From assembly GCA_025056255.1 (NCBI GenBank), contig JANWVT010000001.1, forward strand, positions 186,001-250,000: a DNA stretch of 64,000 bases. The letters run 5' to 3'. The notes below the pieces were generated by a model. It was not told the DNA's origin, searched no databases, and saw nothing but the letters and a program-made list of their open reading frames with translations. The position numbers and the translations under genes were made by a program. Numbering within the stretch: the first letter of the stretch is position 1; the number at the start of each line of letters is the position of its first letter. Source of the DNA: Bernardetiaceae bacterium (GTDB taxonomy: Bacteria > Bacteroidota > Bacteroidia > Cytophagales > Thermoflexibacteraceae). Shown piece by piece: positions 1-7,893 of this stretch.

Positions 1-276
1 CTTACCTGCATAATAAGCAGAGTGCACCCCCGGCGCACCATTTAGGGCAAATACTTCTAGCCCGCTGTCATCGGCAAAACAAGGAATTTGGTAGCGCTCG
101 CATACGTAACGGGCTTTGTAAATAGCATTGCCTTCAATAGTATCCTCTGGTTCAGGTATTTCCTCTGTGCAACCCATTTCATCCAAGGTTAACAGTTGGC
201 ATACATTACCCAACTGGGCGGCAATTTCTTCCCGCTTATGGGCATTGCGCGTAACAAAACAAAGGGTAGGAATCAT
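1..276 (-). CDS. rdgB: RdgB/HAM1 non-canonical purine NTP pyrophosphatase, N-terminal part (cut by window edge)
   Basis: The 92 codons present match the start of the HAM1/RdgB family, which hydrolyses dITP and XTP to their monophosphates and so keeps deaminated purines out of DNA and RNA. Family motifs are visible: the TRNAHKREEI nucleotide-binding segment at residues 9-18 with Lys14, the EDTIEGNAIYKA segment near 44-55, and the FADDSGLEV catalytic stretch at 67-75 with Asp69 and Asp70. The ATG overlaps the stop of the upstream FKBP gene in an ATGA arrangement (273-276), so the two are translationally coupled and co-transcribed. The C-terminal half lies outside the window. The family call is firm; the protein itself is incomplete only because the window ends. 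Confidence 0.93.
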   Translation of the reverse strand, partial: MIPTLCFVTRNAHKREEIAAQLGNVCQLLTLDEMGCTEEIPEPEDTIEGNAIYKARYVCERYQIPCFADDSGLEVFALNGAPGVHSAYYAGK

Positions 277-788
277 TGCTGCCTTACCATATTGAGTACC
301 TCAATATCAAACTGCAAAATAGCATTGGGCGGAATGATAATCTCTCCAGTTTGTTGGTTGGTTTGGCTGCGCGAACCATATGCCAAATTAGATGGAATAA
401 TAAGTGTAGCTCGTTCGCCCGAACGCATCAGTTGTAGTCCCTCTGTCCAGCCGGCTATCACTTGTGTGCGTCCGATGCGTACCCCGAAAGGCTGATTGCG
501 AAAGCGACTGCTGTCAAAAACCTTTCCATACAACACGTTACCTGTGTAATGTACCGTAACCGAATCACCCAGCCGAGCTCGCTCCCCTACGCCACTTACT
601 TTGGGAATATAGACCAGACCAGAGGAAGTACGCTGAAAGTTAGTAATGCCGTTTTCAGCAAGCCAATCGTTAATAATGCGTGTTTCTCTTTCACGCAGCG
701 CTTCTGCATCAATCGTGCTTTGTCTTCTACATGCACACAAAGCAACAACCAGCCCCAGCGCAAGCACATACCGACCTATTTTTGACAT
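273..788 (-). CDS. FKBP-type peptidyl-prolyl cis-trans isomerase, lipoprotein
   Basis: This is a cell-envelope prolyl isomerase that helps fold exported proteins. Starting at the ATG at 788 gives 171 aa with a short lipoprotein signal: a hydrophobic run followed by the lipobox LCAC, placing the lipidated Cys at residue 20. The C-terminal ~95 residues form an FKBP domain with the VTVHYTGNV and VFDSS segments, IAGWTEGLQLM, and the AYGSR and PPNAILQFDIEVL blocks. A longer reading frame begins at 854 but runs almost into the tRNA-Asp gene and would bury the signal peptide, so 788 is preferred. It overlaps rdgB by 4 nt. Many Bacteroidota carry gliding-associated FKBP lipoproteins (GldI type); this could be related, but that assignment is not proven here. 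Confidence 0.88.
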   Translation of the reverse strand: MSKIGRYVLALGLVVALCACRRQSTIDAEALRERETRIINDWLAENGITNFQRTSSGLVYIPKVSGVGERARLGDSVTVHYTGNVLYGKVFDSSRFRNQPFGVRIGRTQVIAGWTEGLQLMRSGERATLIIPSNLAYGSRSQTNQQTGEIIIPPNAILQFDIEVLNMVRQQ

Positions 789-857
789 GTAGGATAGTAT
801 TGAAAACTGAAAAGCTACCAAACAAAAATGCTTGCATGGGTTGCATGCAAGCATCAG

Positions 858-931
858 CGGAATGGACGGGACTCGAACCCGCGACCTCCTGCGTGACAGG
901 CAGGCATTCTAACCGGCTGAACTACCACTCC
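858..931 (-). tRNA. tRNA-Asp (anticodon GUC)
   Basis: A 74-nt cloverleaf on the minus strand. The acceptor stem GGAGTGG pairs with CCATTCC through one G-T pair, with discriminator G at 858. The D-arm has GTTCAGCCGGTTAGAAT, the anticodon arm reads CCTGCCTGTCACGCAGG with GTC centred in the loop, and the T-arm is CGGGTTCGAGTCCCG. The CCA tail is not encoded (CTG follows). A near-consensus promoter sits about 20 nt upstream. Confidence 0.97.
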
Positions 932-949
932 GTCGTCATTTTGACACCA

Positions 950-980
950 CAAAAATAGAGCCCAGTATTGATTCATGCAA
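950..980 (-). promoter_or_regulatory. Bacteroidota-type promoter for tRNA-Asp
   Basis: On the minus strand TATTTTTG (950-957) fits the -7 element TAnnTTTG, and TTG at 978-980 lies 20 nt upstream as the -33 element. Transcription would start near 943, about 12 nt before the mature tRNA. The FKBP and rdgB genes follow in the same direction and may be read from here. Confidence 0.7.
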
Positions 981-1008
981 TACCCTTTGAAAAAAATCAT
1001 GAACTTTT

Positions 1009-2526
1009 TTAGCCTGATACTTTCCGCTGGCTTAACAAAGGTCGGATTTCGCGTACAAAAATGATAGCTACAAAACCTGCTGAAAGCAAAAAATTAAAAG
1101 CTTGATTTAGAACAAAATGTTGGAAATCAGCAGTTTGCACAACATAAATAATTACAGTTCCTATCAGGGCATATTGCAAACTGCGTTGCCAGCGATAAGG
1201 TATTGGGTAAAATTGCTGTCCGTAGTAAAGGCAAACAGCGCTCATCACGGCATAACAAATCAGGTGCATAAGCGCCGCCCCCATGTAGCCCATAACAGGA
1301 ATAAGCAAATAGTTGCCAATGAGGGTAACCACAGCACCCAACATGGCAAACCAAGTGCCGTAGTAAGTGCGGTCAGTAATTTTGAACCAAACAGTTAGGT
1401 TATAGTAAATGCCTAATAGGCAATTTGCTAACAGCAATACCGGAACGACGGCAAGCCCTTCTCGATATGCTTCACTGCCTAACAGTAAGTATTGTATCCA
1501 CTCAACATTTGCCCCAATTCCCACATACATGAGCAGACAGGCTAAAACGAAATAGTGCATCACGCGGGCAAACAGTTCGGGAGAATTTTTATCGGCAGCT
1601 TGCGCAAAGAAAAATGGCTCAGCAGCATAGCGAAATGCTTGCACCGCCAGTGTGATAAATACCCCAAACTTAAAACAGGCACTGTAGATACCAATGGCTC
1701 CGTCGGTACTGATGCCCGGATAGAATCCTTCGGGCAACAGCCATTTGAGCATTTGGCGGTCTATCACCTCATTTACAATTCCTGCCAACCCCATAAATAG
1801 TAGCGGATAGGCATAGCGCAACATGGGTTGTAACATATGCCAGTGCCACTGCGGGCGAAAACCTCTAAACACAAATGCAAAGGCAGGTAATTGCGCTGCA
1901 TTGGCAATCAAGTTAGCAAGGAAAATATACCCCACTGCCCACTGAGGCTTGAAAATCTGTTGGGCAACGCTCTGCATAAACACAAAGCGCTCGCCGGCAA
2001 TAGCTTTCCGACAAACATAAAGAAAGAAAAAATTCAGCAACACATACAAAAAAATACTGCCCAGCTTGAGCGAGGCAAAAAGCAAAGGGCGCCCCTCTAA
2101 CCGCAGGCGAGCGAAAGGAATAGCAACCAATGCATCAATGGCAAAAAGCAAAGCAAAACAGCGCACATAAAGCCCTAATCCCGGATACTGTATCCATGCC
2201 GCCAGTTTGTCAGCAAACAGCCAAAGCAACCCTGAACCAACAAAAGCTACTACAGCTACTGCCGTAACAGCCTGATTGAAGTAGGCTTGTAACCGCAACC
2301 GCTCGCGGGTAGCAAAGCGAAAAAAAGCAGTCTCCATGCCGAAAGTATAAATAACATTGAAAAAGGCGGCATAAGCATAGAAAACCGAGTTGATACCATA
2401 TTCACTCGGGTCGGTGAAAACAGCCGTATGAAAAGGCACCATCAGCACGCTATTAACAGCACGCCCCACAATGCTGCTAATGCCATAAATAGCTGTTTCG
2501 GAACCAAGTTTTTTCAGAAGTCCCAA
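1009..2526 (-). CDS. Wzx-like oligosaccharide/polysaccharide flippase (MOP superfamily)
   Basis: A very hydrophobic protein of about 505 aa with roughly 12-14 predicted membrane helices. Its N-terminus (LKKLGSETAIYGISSIVGR) resembles Bacteroidota polysaccharide biosynthesis membrane proteins of the MOP flippase superfamily. The expected role is moving a lipid-linked saccharide across the inner membrane. The most distant ATG (2604) would run 40 bp into the divergent acetyltransferase gene. A TTG at 2526 gives a family-like start and lies 12 nt after the start site predicted from a TAATTTTG box at 2545-2552, so it is chosen. No glycosyltransferases flank it, so the substrate cannot be inferred. 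Lipid II flippase is a less likely alternative. Confidence 0.8.
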   Translation of the reverse strand: MGLLKKLGSETAIYGISSIVGRAVNSVLMVPFHTAVFTDPSEYGINSVFYAYAAFFNVIYTFGMETAFFRFATRERLRLQAYFNQAVTAVAVVAFVGSGLLWLFADKLAAWIQYPGLGLYVRCFALLFAIDALVAIPFARLRLEGRPLLFASLKLGSIFLYVLLNFFFLYVCRKAIAGERFVFMQSVAQQIFKPQWAVGYIFLANLIANAAQLPAFAFVFRGFRPQWHWHMLQPMLRYAYPLLFMGLAGIVNEVIDRQMLKWLLPEGFYPGISTDGAIGIYSACFKFGVFITLAVQAFRYAAEPFFFAQAADKNSPELFARVMHYFVLACLLMYVGIGANVEWIQYLLLGSEAYREGLAVVPVLLLANCLLGIYYNLTVWFKITDRTYYGTWFAMLGAVVTLIGNYLLIPVMGYMGAALMHLICYAVMSAVCLYYGQQFYPIPYRWQRSLQYALIGTVIIYVVQTADFQHFVLNQAFNFLLSAGFVAIIFVREIRPLLSQRKVSG

Positions 2527-2544
2527 GGCGATTGTAATTTGAAC

Positions 2545-2552
2545 CAAAATTA
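2545..2552 (-). promoter_or_regulatory. -7 element upstream of the flippase gene
   Basis: TAATTTTG on the minus strand matches TAnnTTTG exactly. It sits in the 38-bp gap between two divergent genes and supports a TTG start at 2526. No convincing -33 element lies at the standard distance, so the promoter is weak or depends on an activator. Confidence 0.45.
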
Positions 2553-2564
2553 AAGCAATCCTAC

Positions 2565-3101
2565 ATGCAAACCACTTTTCCTGTTCATATTCGCCTCGCC
2601 ACAAGAGAAGATGCTGCCCTGTTAGCTAACGTAGGGCGCACATCATTTTACCATGCCTTTGCTGATACAAGCGATGCATCGGACATGGCAGAATATTTGG
2701 CACAAGCTTTCAGCGAAGAACAAATAGCCAGTGAGCTTTCCAATTCAAACAACTACTTTTTCATTATGGAAACCCAACAAAGCAAAATAGCAGGCTACGC
2801 CAAGCTCATTGCCAACCAGCAACACAACTCGCTTCCCGAAAATAGCAACTGGTGGAAGCTGCATCGGTTCTATCTCATGCCCGAATTTATTGGAACAGGG
2901 GTGGCAAACCTACTAATGAACCAACTCAAAAATTTTGTGCTTGAAAAAAATGGCAAGGGAATGTGGCTGGCTACTTGGGTAGAAAACGGGCGAGCCATCC
3001 GTTTCTATGAAAAATGTGGATTTACAATTTGTGGCAGCGACCGCTTCATCATGGGTAAAAGCATCACTTGCGACTATGTGATGAAGTGGGAAGCGCAATA
3101 G
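2565..3101 (+). CDS. GNAT-family N-acetyltransferase, PaiA-like
   Basis: A 178-aa single-domain GNAT acetyltransferase, which transfers acetyl from acetyl-CoA to an amine. The overall pattern resembles Bacillus PaiA, a polyamine N-acetyltransferase: an N-terminal TREDAALLANVGRTSF region, an EQIASELSN segment, the RFYLMPEFIGTGVANLLM acetyl-CoA loop around residues 103-120 and the NGRAIRFYEKCGF C-terminal motif near 143-155. The acetyl-CoA loop reads FIGTGVA rather than the canonical Q/RxxGxG/A, as in some PaiA relatives. The gene is divergent from the flippase, with 38 bp between starts. Polyamine acetylation is an inference from similarity; the actual substrate is unknown. Confidence 0.85.
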   Translation: MQTTFPVHIRLATREDAALLANVGRTSFYHAFADTSDASDMAEYLAQAFSEEQIASELSNSNNYFFIMETQQSKIAGYAKLIANQQHNSLPENSNWWKLHRFYLMPEFIGTGVANLLMNQLKNFVLEKNGKGMWLATWVENGRAIRFYEKCGFTICGSDRFIMGKSITCDYVMKWEAQ

Positions 3102-3102
3102 C

Positions 3103-3138
3103 ATTGCCAACCAACTGTTAAACCAGTATATTGGCAAT
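3103..3138 (+). terminator. Stem-loop just after the acetyltransferase gene
   Basis: A hairpin begins 2 nt after the stop: ATTGCCAA (3103-3110) pairs with TTGGCAAT (3131-3138), then a 3x3 internal loop and a 4-bp inner stem (3114-3117 with 3124-3127). No U-tract follows, so it may act as a Rho-associated or 3'-protecting structure rather than a classical intrinsic terminator. Confidence 0.45.
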
Positions 3139-3323
3139 CACCAAGAATTTGTATTGTGAAAACCTTTTACCAAAGCTAAATTTAGTTGAGGGCTTAAGAC
3201 TATCCGCACTGCCCCTTTGTTGGATTTAGCAAAAAACTTATGTGTATAATTGGTTATGAATGCTGCCGCAGACGCTCCTAATAGGTGCGAATAAAATATG
3301 CATGCAATACTTGAAAGCGTAAC

Positions 3324-4982
3324 ATGAATATAGCAGAAAAAAAATTGTTTCTTCAATTGCATCCCCAAGACAATGTTTTGGTAGCCTTGCAAGACCTGCC
3401 CAAAGGCACAGCTATCGAGCTAAATGGACATAAGTTTGTTTTAGCCGAAAATATTCCTGCCAAGCACAAGTTTACTATTGCTCCGCTGAAAGTAGGTGAT
3501 GAGGTGCGCATGTATGGCGTGTTGGTAGGAAAAATCACCCGCGACGTGCCGCAAGGCGGCTGGATTCATACTGGGAACTTAAAGCACGCTGCCCAAAGCT
3601 TCAGCAAGCGACAAGGCAAATATCACTGGCAAGCACCCGACGTAAGCCGCTGGCAGCATCGCACCTTTAAAGGCTATTGGCGCTCCGATGGGCAAGTAGG
3701 GGTGCGCAACTATTGGTTAGTTATCCCGCTTGTATTTTGTGAAAATCGGGATGTACTGGTGCTGAAAGATGCTTTTTTGAACGAACTTGGCTATGCCCAG
3801 CCCGATGTATATCGCGAAAAGCTCCGCACTTTGATACAATATTACAAACAGCACGGGCATGTAGAAGGTTTTCAATTCCCCGAAAAGGCAGTAGATTATG
3901 CACAAAATCGCCTGTTGAAAAATGTAGATGGCATCAAGTTTTTGACCCATGAAAGCGGCTGTGGCGGCACACGCGAAGATGCAAACAATCTTTGCGCTTT
4001 ACTGGCAGGTTATTGCATCAACCCTAACGTAGCAGGCATTACTGTGCTGAGCCTTGGTTGCCAACATTCGCAATTTGAAATTTTGCAACAAAAAATCCGC
4101 GAGCGCAGCCCTCATTTTGATAAACCCCTGCTGTTTTTTGAGCGTCAGCAGTGGCATTCGGAGCAAGAAATGCTTTCAGCCGCTATGCTGGCAACCTTCA
4201 AAGGGTTGTTGCAAATCAACACTTATGAAAGAGCCGAAGCGCCTTTGAGTAAGCTCTGTATTGGCGTCAAATGTGGCGGTTCAGACGGCTTCTCCGGTAT
4301 TTCTGCCAATCCTGCCGTAGGGCATTGTGCCGATTTGATTGCCGCTTTGGGTGGGCGCGTGTTGATGGCAGAGTTTCCCGAGCTATGCGGCGTAGAACAA
4401 GAACTCATCAACCGCGCTGTAAGTGATGAAGTTGCCGACAATTTTATTTACCTGATGCGTGAATATGCCCGTCGTGCCGAGGCGGTCGGGGCGGGATTTG
4501 ATATGAACCCCAGCCCGGGCAATATCAAAGACGGGCTGATTACCGATGCCATCAAATCGGCAGGGGCTGCCAAAAAGGGCGGCACCTCACCTATAGTAGA
4601 TGCCCTCGGCTACGGCGGATATGCTACCAAAAACGGAGGGCTTACGCTGGTTTGTACCCCCGGCAACGATGTAGAAGCTACTACCGGCATGGCAGGAGCC
4701 GGCGCTACTATCCAACTGTTCACTACTGGCTTGGGCACCGCCACAGGCAACCCCATTTCGCCAATGGTAAAATTGTCTACTAACAATGCCTTAGCCGAAC
4801 GCATGAGCGATATTATTGACATCAATTGCGGTGGCATTATCACCGGTGAAAAAACGGTTGAACAAATGGGCGAAGAAATTCTGGAATACATCATTGGGTT
4901 GGCAAGCGGCGAGTACGACACTGCCGCCATGCGATTGGGGCAAGACGACTTTATTTTCTGGAAACGCGGGGTTTCGCTCTGA
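3324..4982 (+). CDS. UxaA-family aldonate dehydratase, probable L-fuconate/L-rhamnonate dehydratase
   Basis: A full-length (552 aa) member of the altronate/galactarate dehydratase family, which removes water from sugar acids to give 2-keto-3-deoxy acids. The N-terminal ~90 residues form the SAF-like domain (LPKGTAIELNGHKFVLAENIPAKHKF, then PLKVGDEVRMYG). The large catalytic domain follows, with FLTHESGCGGTREDANNLCALLAGY, SLGCQHSQFE, KCGGSDGFSGISANPAVG and a Gly-rich C-terminal region. It is the first gene of a six-gene operon that also encodes a mutarotase, two SDRs, a lactonase and an FAH-fold hydrolase. Best known deoxysugar pathways of this type use an enolase-superfamily dehydratase at this step; here a UxaA-type protein fills the slot. 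Altronate or galactarate as substrate is less likely given these neighbours. Confidence 0.88.
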   Translation: MNIAEKKLFLQLHPQDNVLVALQDLPKGTAIELNGHKFVLAENIPAKHKFTIAPLKVGDEVRMYGVLVGKITRDVPQGGWIHTGNLKHAAQSFSKRQGKYHWQAPDVSRWQHRTFKGYWRSDGQVGVRNYWLVIPLVFCENRDVLVLKDAFLNELGYAQPDVYREKLRTLIQYYKQHGHVEGFQFPEKAVDYAQNRLLKNVDGIKFLTHESGCGGTREDANNLCALLAGYCINPNVAGITVLSLGCQHSQFEILQQKIRERSPHFDKPLLFFERQQWHSEQEMLSAAMLATFKGLLQINTYERAEAPLSKLCIGVKCGGSDGFSGISANPAVGHCADLIAALGGRVLMAEFPELCGVEQELINRAVSDEVADNFIYLMREYARRAEAVGAGFDMNPSPGNIKDGLITDAIKSAGAAKKGGTSPIVDALGYGGYATKNGGLTLVCTPGNDVEATTGMAGAGATIQLFTTGLGTATGNPISPMVKLSTNNALAERMSDIIDINCGGIITGEKTVEQMGEEILEYIIGLASGEYDTAAMRLGQDDFIFWKRGVSL

Positions 4983-5040
4983 TTTAGCCTATTGAACAGA
5001 AAAGTATTTTTATCCACAACTTTCTTGTAATCAAAAGTTT

Positions 5041-5805
5041 ATGTTTCAACTTCACAACAAAATTGCAGTCGTTACAGGCGGTGGCAGCGGCATAGGGCAA
5101 GCCATTGCCCTTCTTTTTGCCCAACAAGGTGCAACCGTACACATCATAGAACTCTCCGAAGCTGCTGCGGCACCCACTTTGGAGCGCATTGCAGCAACAG
5201 GCAATAAAGCCTTTGCCCACACTTGCGACGTAACGCAACAAAATGCAGTGCGGCAAACTTTTGAAAACATTGGTGAATTTGACATCCTCATCAACAATGC
5301 CGGTATTGCACACATCGGCAATGCGGAAAACACCACCGAAGCAGACTTCGACCGCATTTTCAAAGTCAATGTAAAAGGAGTGTACAATTGTTTGCACCTT
5401 GCTATTCCTGTTTTTAAGAAACGCGGCGGTGGGGTTATCCTCAACATGGCAAGTATTGCCAACCACGTAGGACTGAGCGACCGATTCGCTTACTCTATGT
5501 CCAAAGGAGCAGTTTATGCCATGACCCTCTCAGTTGCCAAAGATTATGTGCAGCACAACATTCGTTGCAATTCTATCTCGCCTGCACGTGTGCACACGCC
5601 TTTTGTAGACGGTTTTTTGGCAAAAAACTACCCCGGCAAGGAAGCCGAAATGTTTGAGAAACTTTCAAAAACCCAACCCATCGGGCGCATGGCAAAACCC
5701 GAAGAAGTGGCGCACTTAGCCCTCTACCTGTGCAGCGACGAAGCCGCCTTCATTACAGGCTGCGACTACCCCATTGACGGCGGATTTATCAAACTCAACT
5801 CTTAA
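5041..5805 (+). CDS. SDR oxidoreductase, probable 2-keto-3-deoxy-L-fuconate (or -rhamnonate) 4-dehydrogenase
   Basis: A 254-aa classical short-chain dehydrogenase. The TGGGSGIG dinucleotide site lies at residues 12-19, NNAGIA at 85-90, and Ser138, Tyr151 and Lys155 form the catalytic set (YSMSK). The acidic IELSE segment after beta-2 favours NAD over NADP. Within the operon the natural role is oxidising C4 of the 2-keto-3-deoxy acid made by the preceding dehydratase, giving the 2,4-diketo acid cleaved by the FAH-fold enzyme downstream. It lies 58 bp after the dehydratase and 4 bp before the mutarotase ATG. The choice between this step and sugar C1 oxidation rests on the other SDR at the operon end being more like L-fucose dehydrogenases. 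Confidence 0.85.
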   Translation: MFQLHNKIAVVTGGGSGIGQAIALLFAQQGATVHIIELSEAAAAPTLERIAATGNKAFAHTCDVTQQNAVRQTFENIGEFDILINNAGIAHIGNAENTTEADFDRIFKVNVKGVYNCLHLAIPVFKKRGGGVILNMASIANHVGLSDRFAYSMSKGAVYAMTLSVAKDYVQHNIRCNSISPARVHTPFVDGFLAKNYPGKEAEMFEKLSKTQPIGRMAKPEEVAHLALYLCSDEAAFITGCDYPIDGGFIKLNS

Positions 5806-5809
5806 TGTT

Positions 5810-6145
5810 ATGAAACGCTATGCACTAACGCTGGATTTACAAGATAATCCGGACTTGATAGCTGAATACGAACGCTATCACCAACAAGTCCCTTCGGCTA
5901 TAATCGACAGCATCCGTCAGGCGGGTATTACCGATATGTACATCTACCGCTTAGGCACACGCCTGTTTATGTTCATGCAAACAACCGATGAGTTCAGGTT
6001 TGAACAAAAAGCTGCTATGGATGCGGTCAATCCAGAGGTGCAAAAATGGGAGGAACTGATGTGGAAGTTCCAAAAACCACTGCCAGAAGCAAAACCGGGC
6101 GAAAAATGGTTACTCATGAAAGAAGTGTTCACCCTTAACCCTTGA
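5810..6145 (+). CDS. L-rhamnose/L-fucose mutarotase (RhaM-like)
   Basis: A 111-aa protein of the RhaM/YiiL (DUF718) ferredoxin-fold family, which interconverts alpha and beta anomers of deoxysugars. It starts MKRYALTLDLQDNPDLI. His24 in the YERYHQQVP segment aligns with the catalytic His of E. coli RhaM, followed by the ITDMYIYRLGTRLFMFM strand pair and the VQKWEELMWKFQ helix. An upstream in-frame ATG at 5774 overlaps the SDR; the ATG at 5810, 4 bp after the SDR stop, is preferred. The gene supplies the anomer used by the sugar dehydrogenase. It is of the RhaM fold, not the FucU fold, which leaves L-rhamnose open as the sugar. Confidence 0.9.
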   Translation: MKRYALTLDLQDNPDLIAEYERYHQQVPSAIIDSIRQAGITDMYIYRLGTRLFMFMQTTDEFRFEQKAAMDAVNPEVQKWEELMWKFQKPLPEAKPGEKWLLMKEVFTLNP

Positions 6146-6150
6146 AATGT

Positions 6151-7014
6151 ATGAAACTGTTTAAATACGGACTGCTTGGAGAAGAAAAATGCGGCGTTGT
6201 TATCAACGGCGAGTTGTGCAGCGTAGCCGACTATATCAACGATTATGATGAAAAATTTTTTCAAAATAACGGGTTGGCACAATTGCAAACCCTCGTACAG
6301 CAAAAAGCCGATACACTGCCACGCCTCGAGCCAAAAGCTGATTTTCGCTATGGAGCACCCATTGGCAGACCTTCCAAAATCATCTGTATTGGGTTGAACT
6401 ATGCCAAACACGCTGCCGAATCGGGAATGGCAGTTCCGAAAGAACCCGTCATTTTCTTCAAAGCAACCACTGCCCTTTGCGGACCAAACGATAATGTCAT
6501 CATTCCCCGCCATTCACACAAAACTGACTGGGAGGTGGAGTTAGCAGTAGTAATAGGCAAAAAAGCAAGCTACGTAGAAGAATCCGATGCCATGGACTAC
6601 GTAGCAGGTTATGCTGTTCACAATGATTACTCCGAGCGAGAGTTTCAGTTAGAACGCGCCGGACAGTGGGTGAAAGGCAAAAGCAACGACACCTTCGCGC
6701 CCTTAGGACCGTTTTTGGTAACAAAAGACGAAGTGCCCGACCCACACAACTTACACTTGTGGCTATCTGTCAATGGTGAAAGGCTGCAAGACTCCAACAC
6801 AAGCGATATGGTTTTCAAAATTCCGTTTCTGATAGCCTACATCAGCCAGTTTATGACACTTCTGCCCGGTGATGTCATCTCTACAGGTACACCTTTTGGC
6901 GTAGGTTTTGGTTTCAACCCGCCGCGCTACTTAAAACCAGGCGACGTGGTAGAACTGGGCATAGAAGGTTTGGGTACCCAGCGCCAAATGGCGGTTAGTT
7001 GGTCTGCATCCTAA
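6151..7014 (+). CDS. Fumarylacetoacetate hydrolase-family protein, probable 2,4-diketo-3-deoxy-L-fuconate hydrolase
   Basis: A 287-aa FAH-superfamily enzyme. The C-terminal domain from about residue 75 carries the IICIGLNYAKHAAESGM entry strand, the metal-ligand segment DWEVELAVVIGK (two Glu), the NDYSERE segment with the third acidic ligand, KSNDTFAPLGPFLV, and the STGTPFGVG C-terminal motif. The N-terminal ~70 residues are the usual small lead domain. In the pathway it cleaves a 2,4-diketo-3-deoxy acid to pyruvate and lactate. The start is ATG 6151, 5 bp after the mutarotase stop; a TTG at 6142 is possible but overlaps that stop. Acylpyruvase is the general alternative activity for this family. 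Confidence 0.88.
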   Translation: MKLFKYGLLGEEKCGVVINGELCSVADYINDYDEKFFQNNGLAQLQTLVQQKADTLPRLEPKADFRYGAPIGRPSKIICIGLNYAKHAAESGMAVPKEPVIFFKATTALCGPNDNVIIPRHSHKTDWEVELAVVIGKKASYVEESDAMDYVAGYAVHNDYSEREFQLERAGQWVKGKSNDTFAPLGPFLVTKDEVPDPHNLHLWLSVNGERLQDSNTSDMVFKIPFLIAYISQFMTLLPGDVISTGTPFGVGFGFNPPRYLKPGDVVELGIEGLGTQRQMAVSWSAS

Positions 7015-7053
7015 CTTGGAAAGTAATATTTAGCGACAGCAACGTTTGACCAC

Positions 7054-7887
7054 ATGAAAATTGATGCACATCAGCACTTTTGGCACTTTGACCCCATCCG
7101 CGATACGTGGATAGACCCTCATACAATGGCTGCCATTCGCCGCGACTTCCTGCCCGAAGACCTTGCTCCCTTGCTGGCAGCACACGGGTTTTCGGGCTGT
7201 GTGGCAGTGCAAGCAGACCAATCGGAAACAGAAACCGACTTTTTGTTACAACTTGCCCAACAATATCCGTTTGTGAAAGCAGTAGTCGGTTGGATTGACC
7301 TGCAATCAGACGATTTGCCTGCTCGCTTGGCTTGTTACGAAGCATCGCCCACCCTGAAAGGATTTCGCCATATCTTGCAAACCCAACCCCCTGCATTCAT
7401 GTTAGAAGAGCGCTTTCTGAAAGGAGTGCGCACCATCGGTAAGAAAGGCTATACCTACGACATCTTAGTGTTTCCTCATCATTTGCCAACTGTGTTACAA
7501 TTCTTACAACAGCTTGACAGTCAACTTTTTGTAATTGACCACTTAGCAAAACCTTATATTAAGCAAAAAGACATTGCCGGCTGGGAAAAACACATACGCG
7601 CAATCGCTGAATTTGACCATGTTTACTGTAAAATTTCAGGCATGGTTACAGAGGCAGACTGGGCAAACTGGCAACCCGAAGACTTCAAACCCTACTTAGA
7701 TGTAGTTTTTGAAGCATTTGGCACCAAGCGCCTGCTATACGGCTCCGACTGGCCGGTTTGCCTCTTGGCAGCCGACTATGCCCAGCAGTATGCCATCGTA
7801 GCCGACTATGTAGCCAAATATGCAGCAACTGATGCTGATAAAATTTTTGGACAAAATGCTGCGCTTTTCTACCAAATCAACGCATAA
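7054..7887 (+). CDS. Amidohydrolase-family L-fucono/L-rhamnono-lactonase
   Basis: A 277-aa TIM-barrel metal-dependent hydrolase of the COG3618 type. The first strand carries the metal motif DAHQHFW (His6, His8), the middle region reads FRHILQTQPP and then VIDHLAKP with a further His, and the last strand ends in LLYGSDWPVCLLA, whose Asp is the catalytic base of the family. Members hydrolyse sugar lactones such as L-fucono-1,5-lactone to the free aldonate, the step between the sugar dehydrogenase and the dehydratase. It lies 39 bp after the FAH-fold gene and 6 bp before the final SDR. There is no signal peptide, so it acts in the cytoplasm. Confidence 0.88.
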   Translation: MKIDAHQHFWHFDPIRDTWIDPHTMAAIRRDFLPEDLAPLLAAHGFSGCVAVQADQSETETDFLLQLAQQYPFVKAVVGWIDLQSDDLPARLACYEASPTLKGFRHILQTQPPAFMLEERFLKGVRTIGKKGYTYDILVFPHHLPTVLQFLQQLDSQLFVIDHLAKPYIKQKDIAGWEKHIRAIAEFDHVYCKISGMVTEADWANWQPEDFKPYLDVVFEAFGTKRLLYGSDWPVCLLAADYAQQYAIVADYVAKYAATDADKIFGQNAALFYQINA

Positions 7888-7893
7888 AAGCAT

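Noticed and set aside
5010-5018. Perfect DnaA box TTATCCACA between the dehydratase and SDR genes
   Set aside because: Isolated; a second one is at 31507-31515. A 9-mer is expected about once in this window by chance, and there is no cluster or AT-rich unwinding element, so no origin is claimed.
4223-5462. Long open frames on the minus strand opposite the dehydratase and SDR genes
   Set aside because: They mirror strongly conserved plus-strand genes and show low-complexity, Ser- and Pro-rich products typical of antisense shadows.
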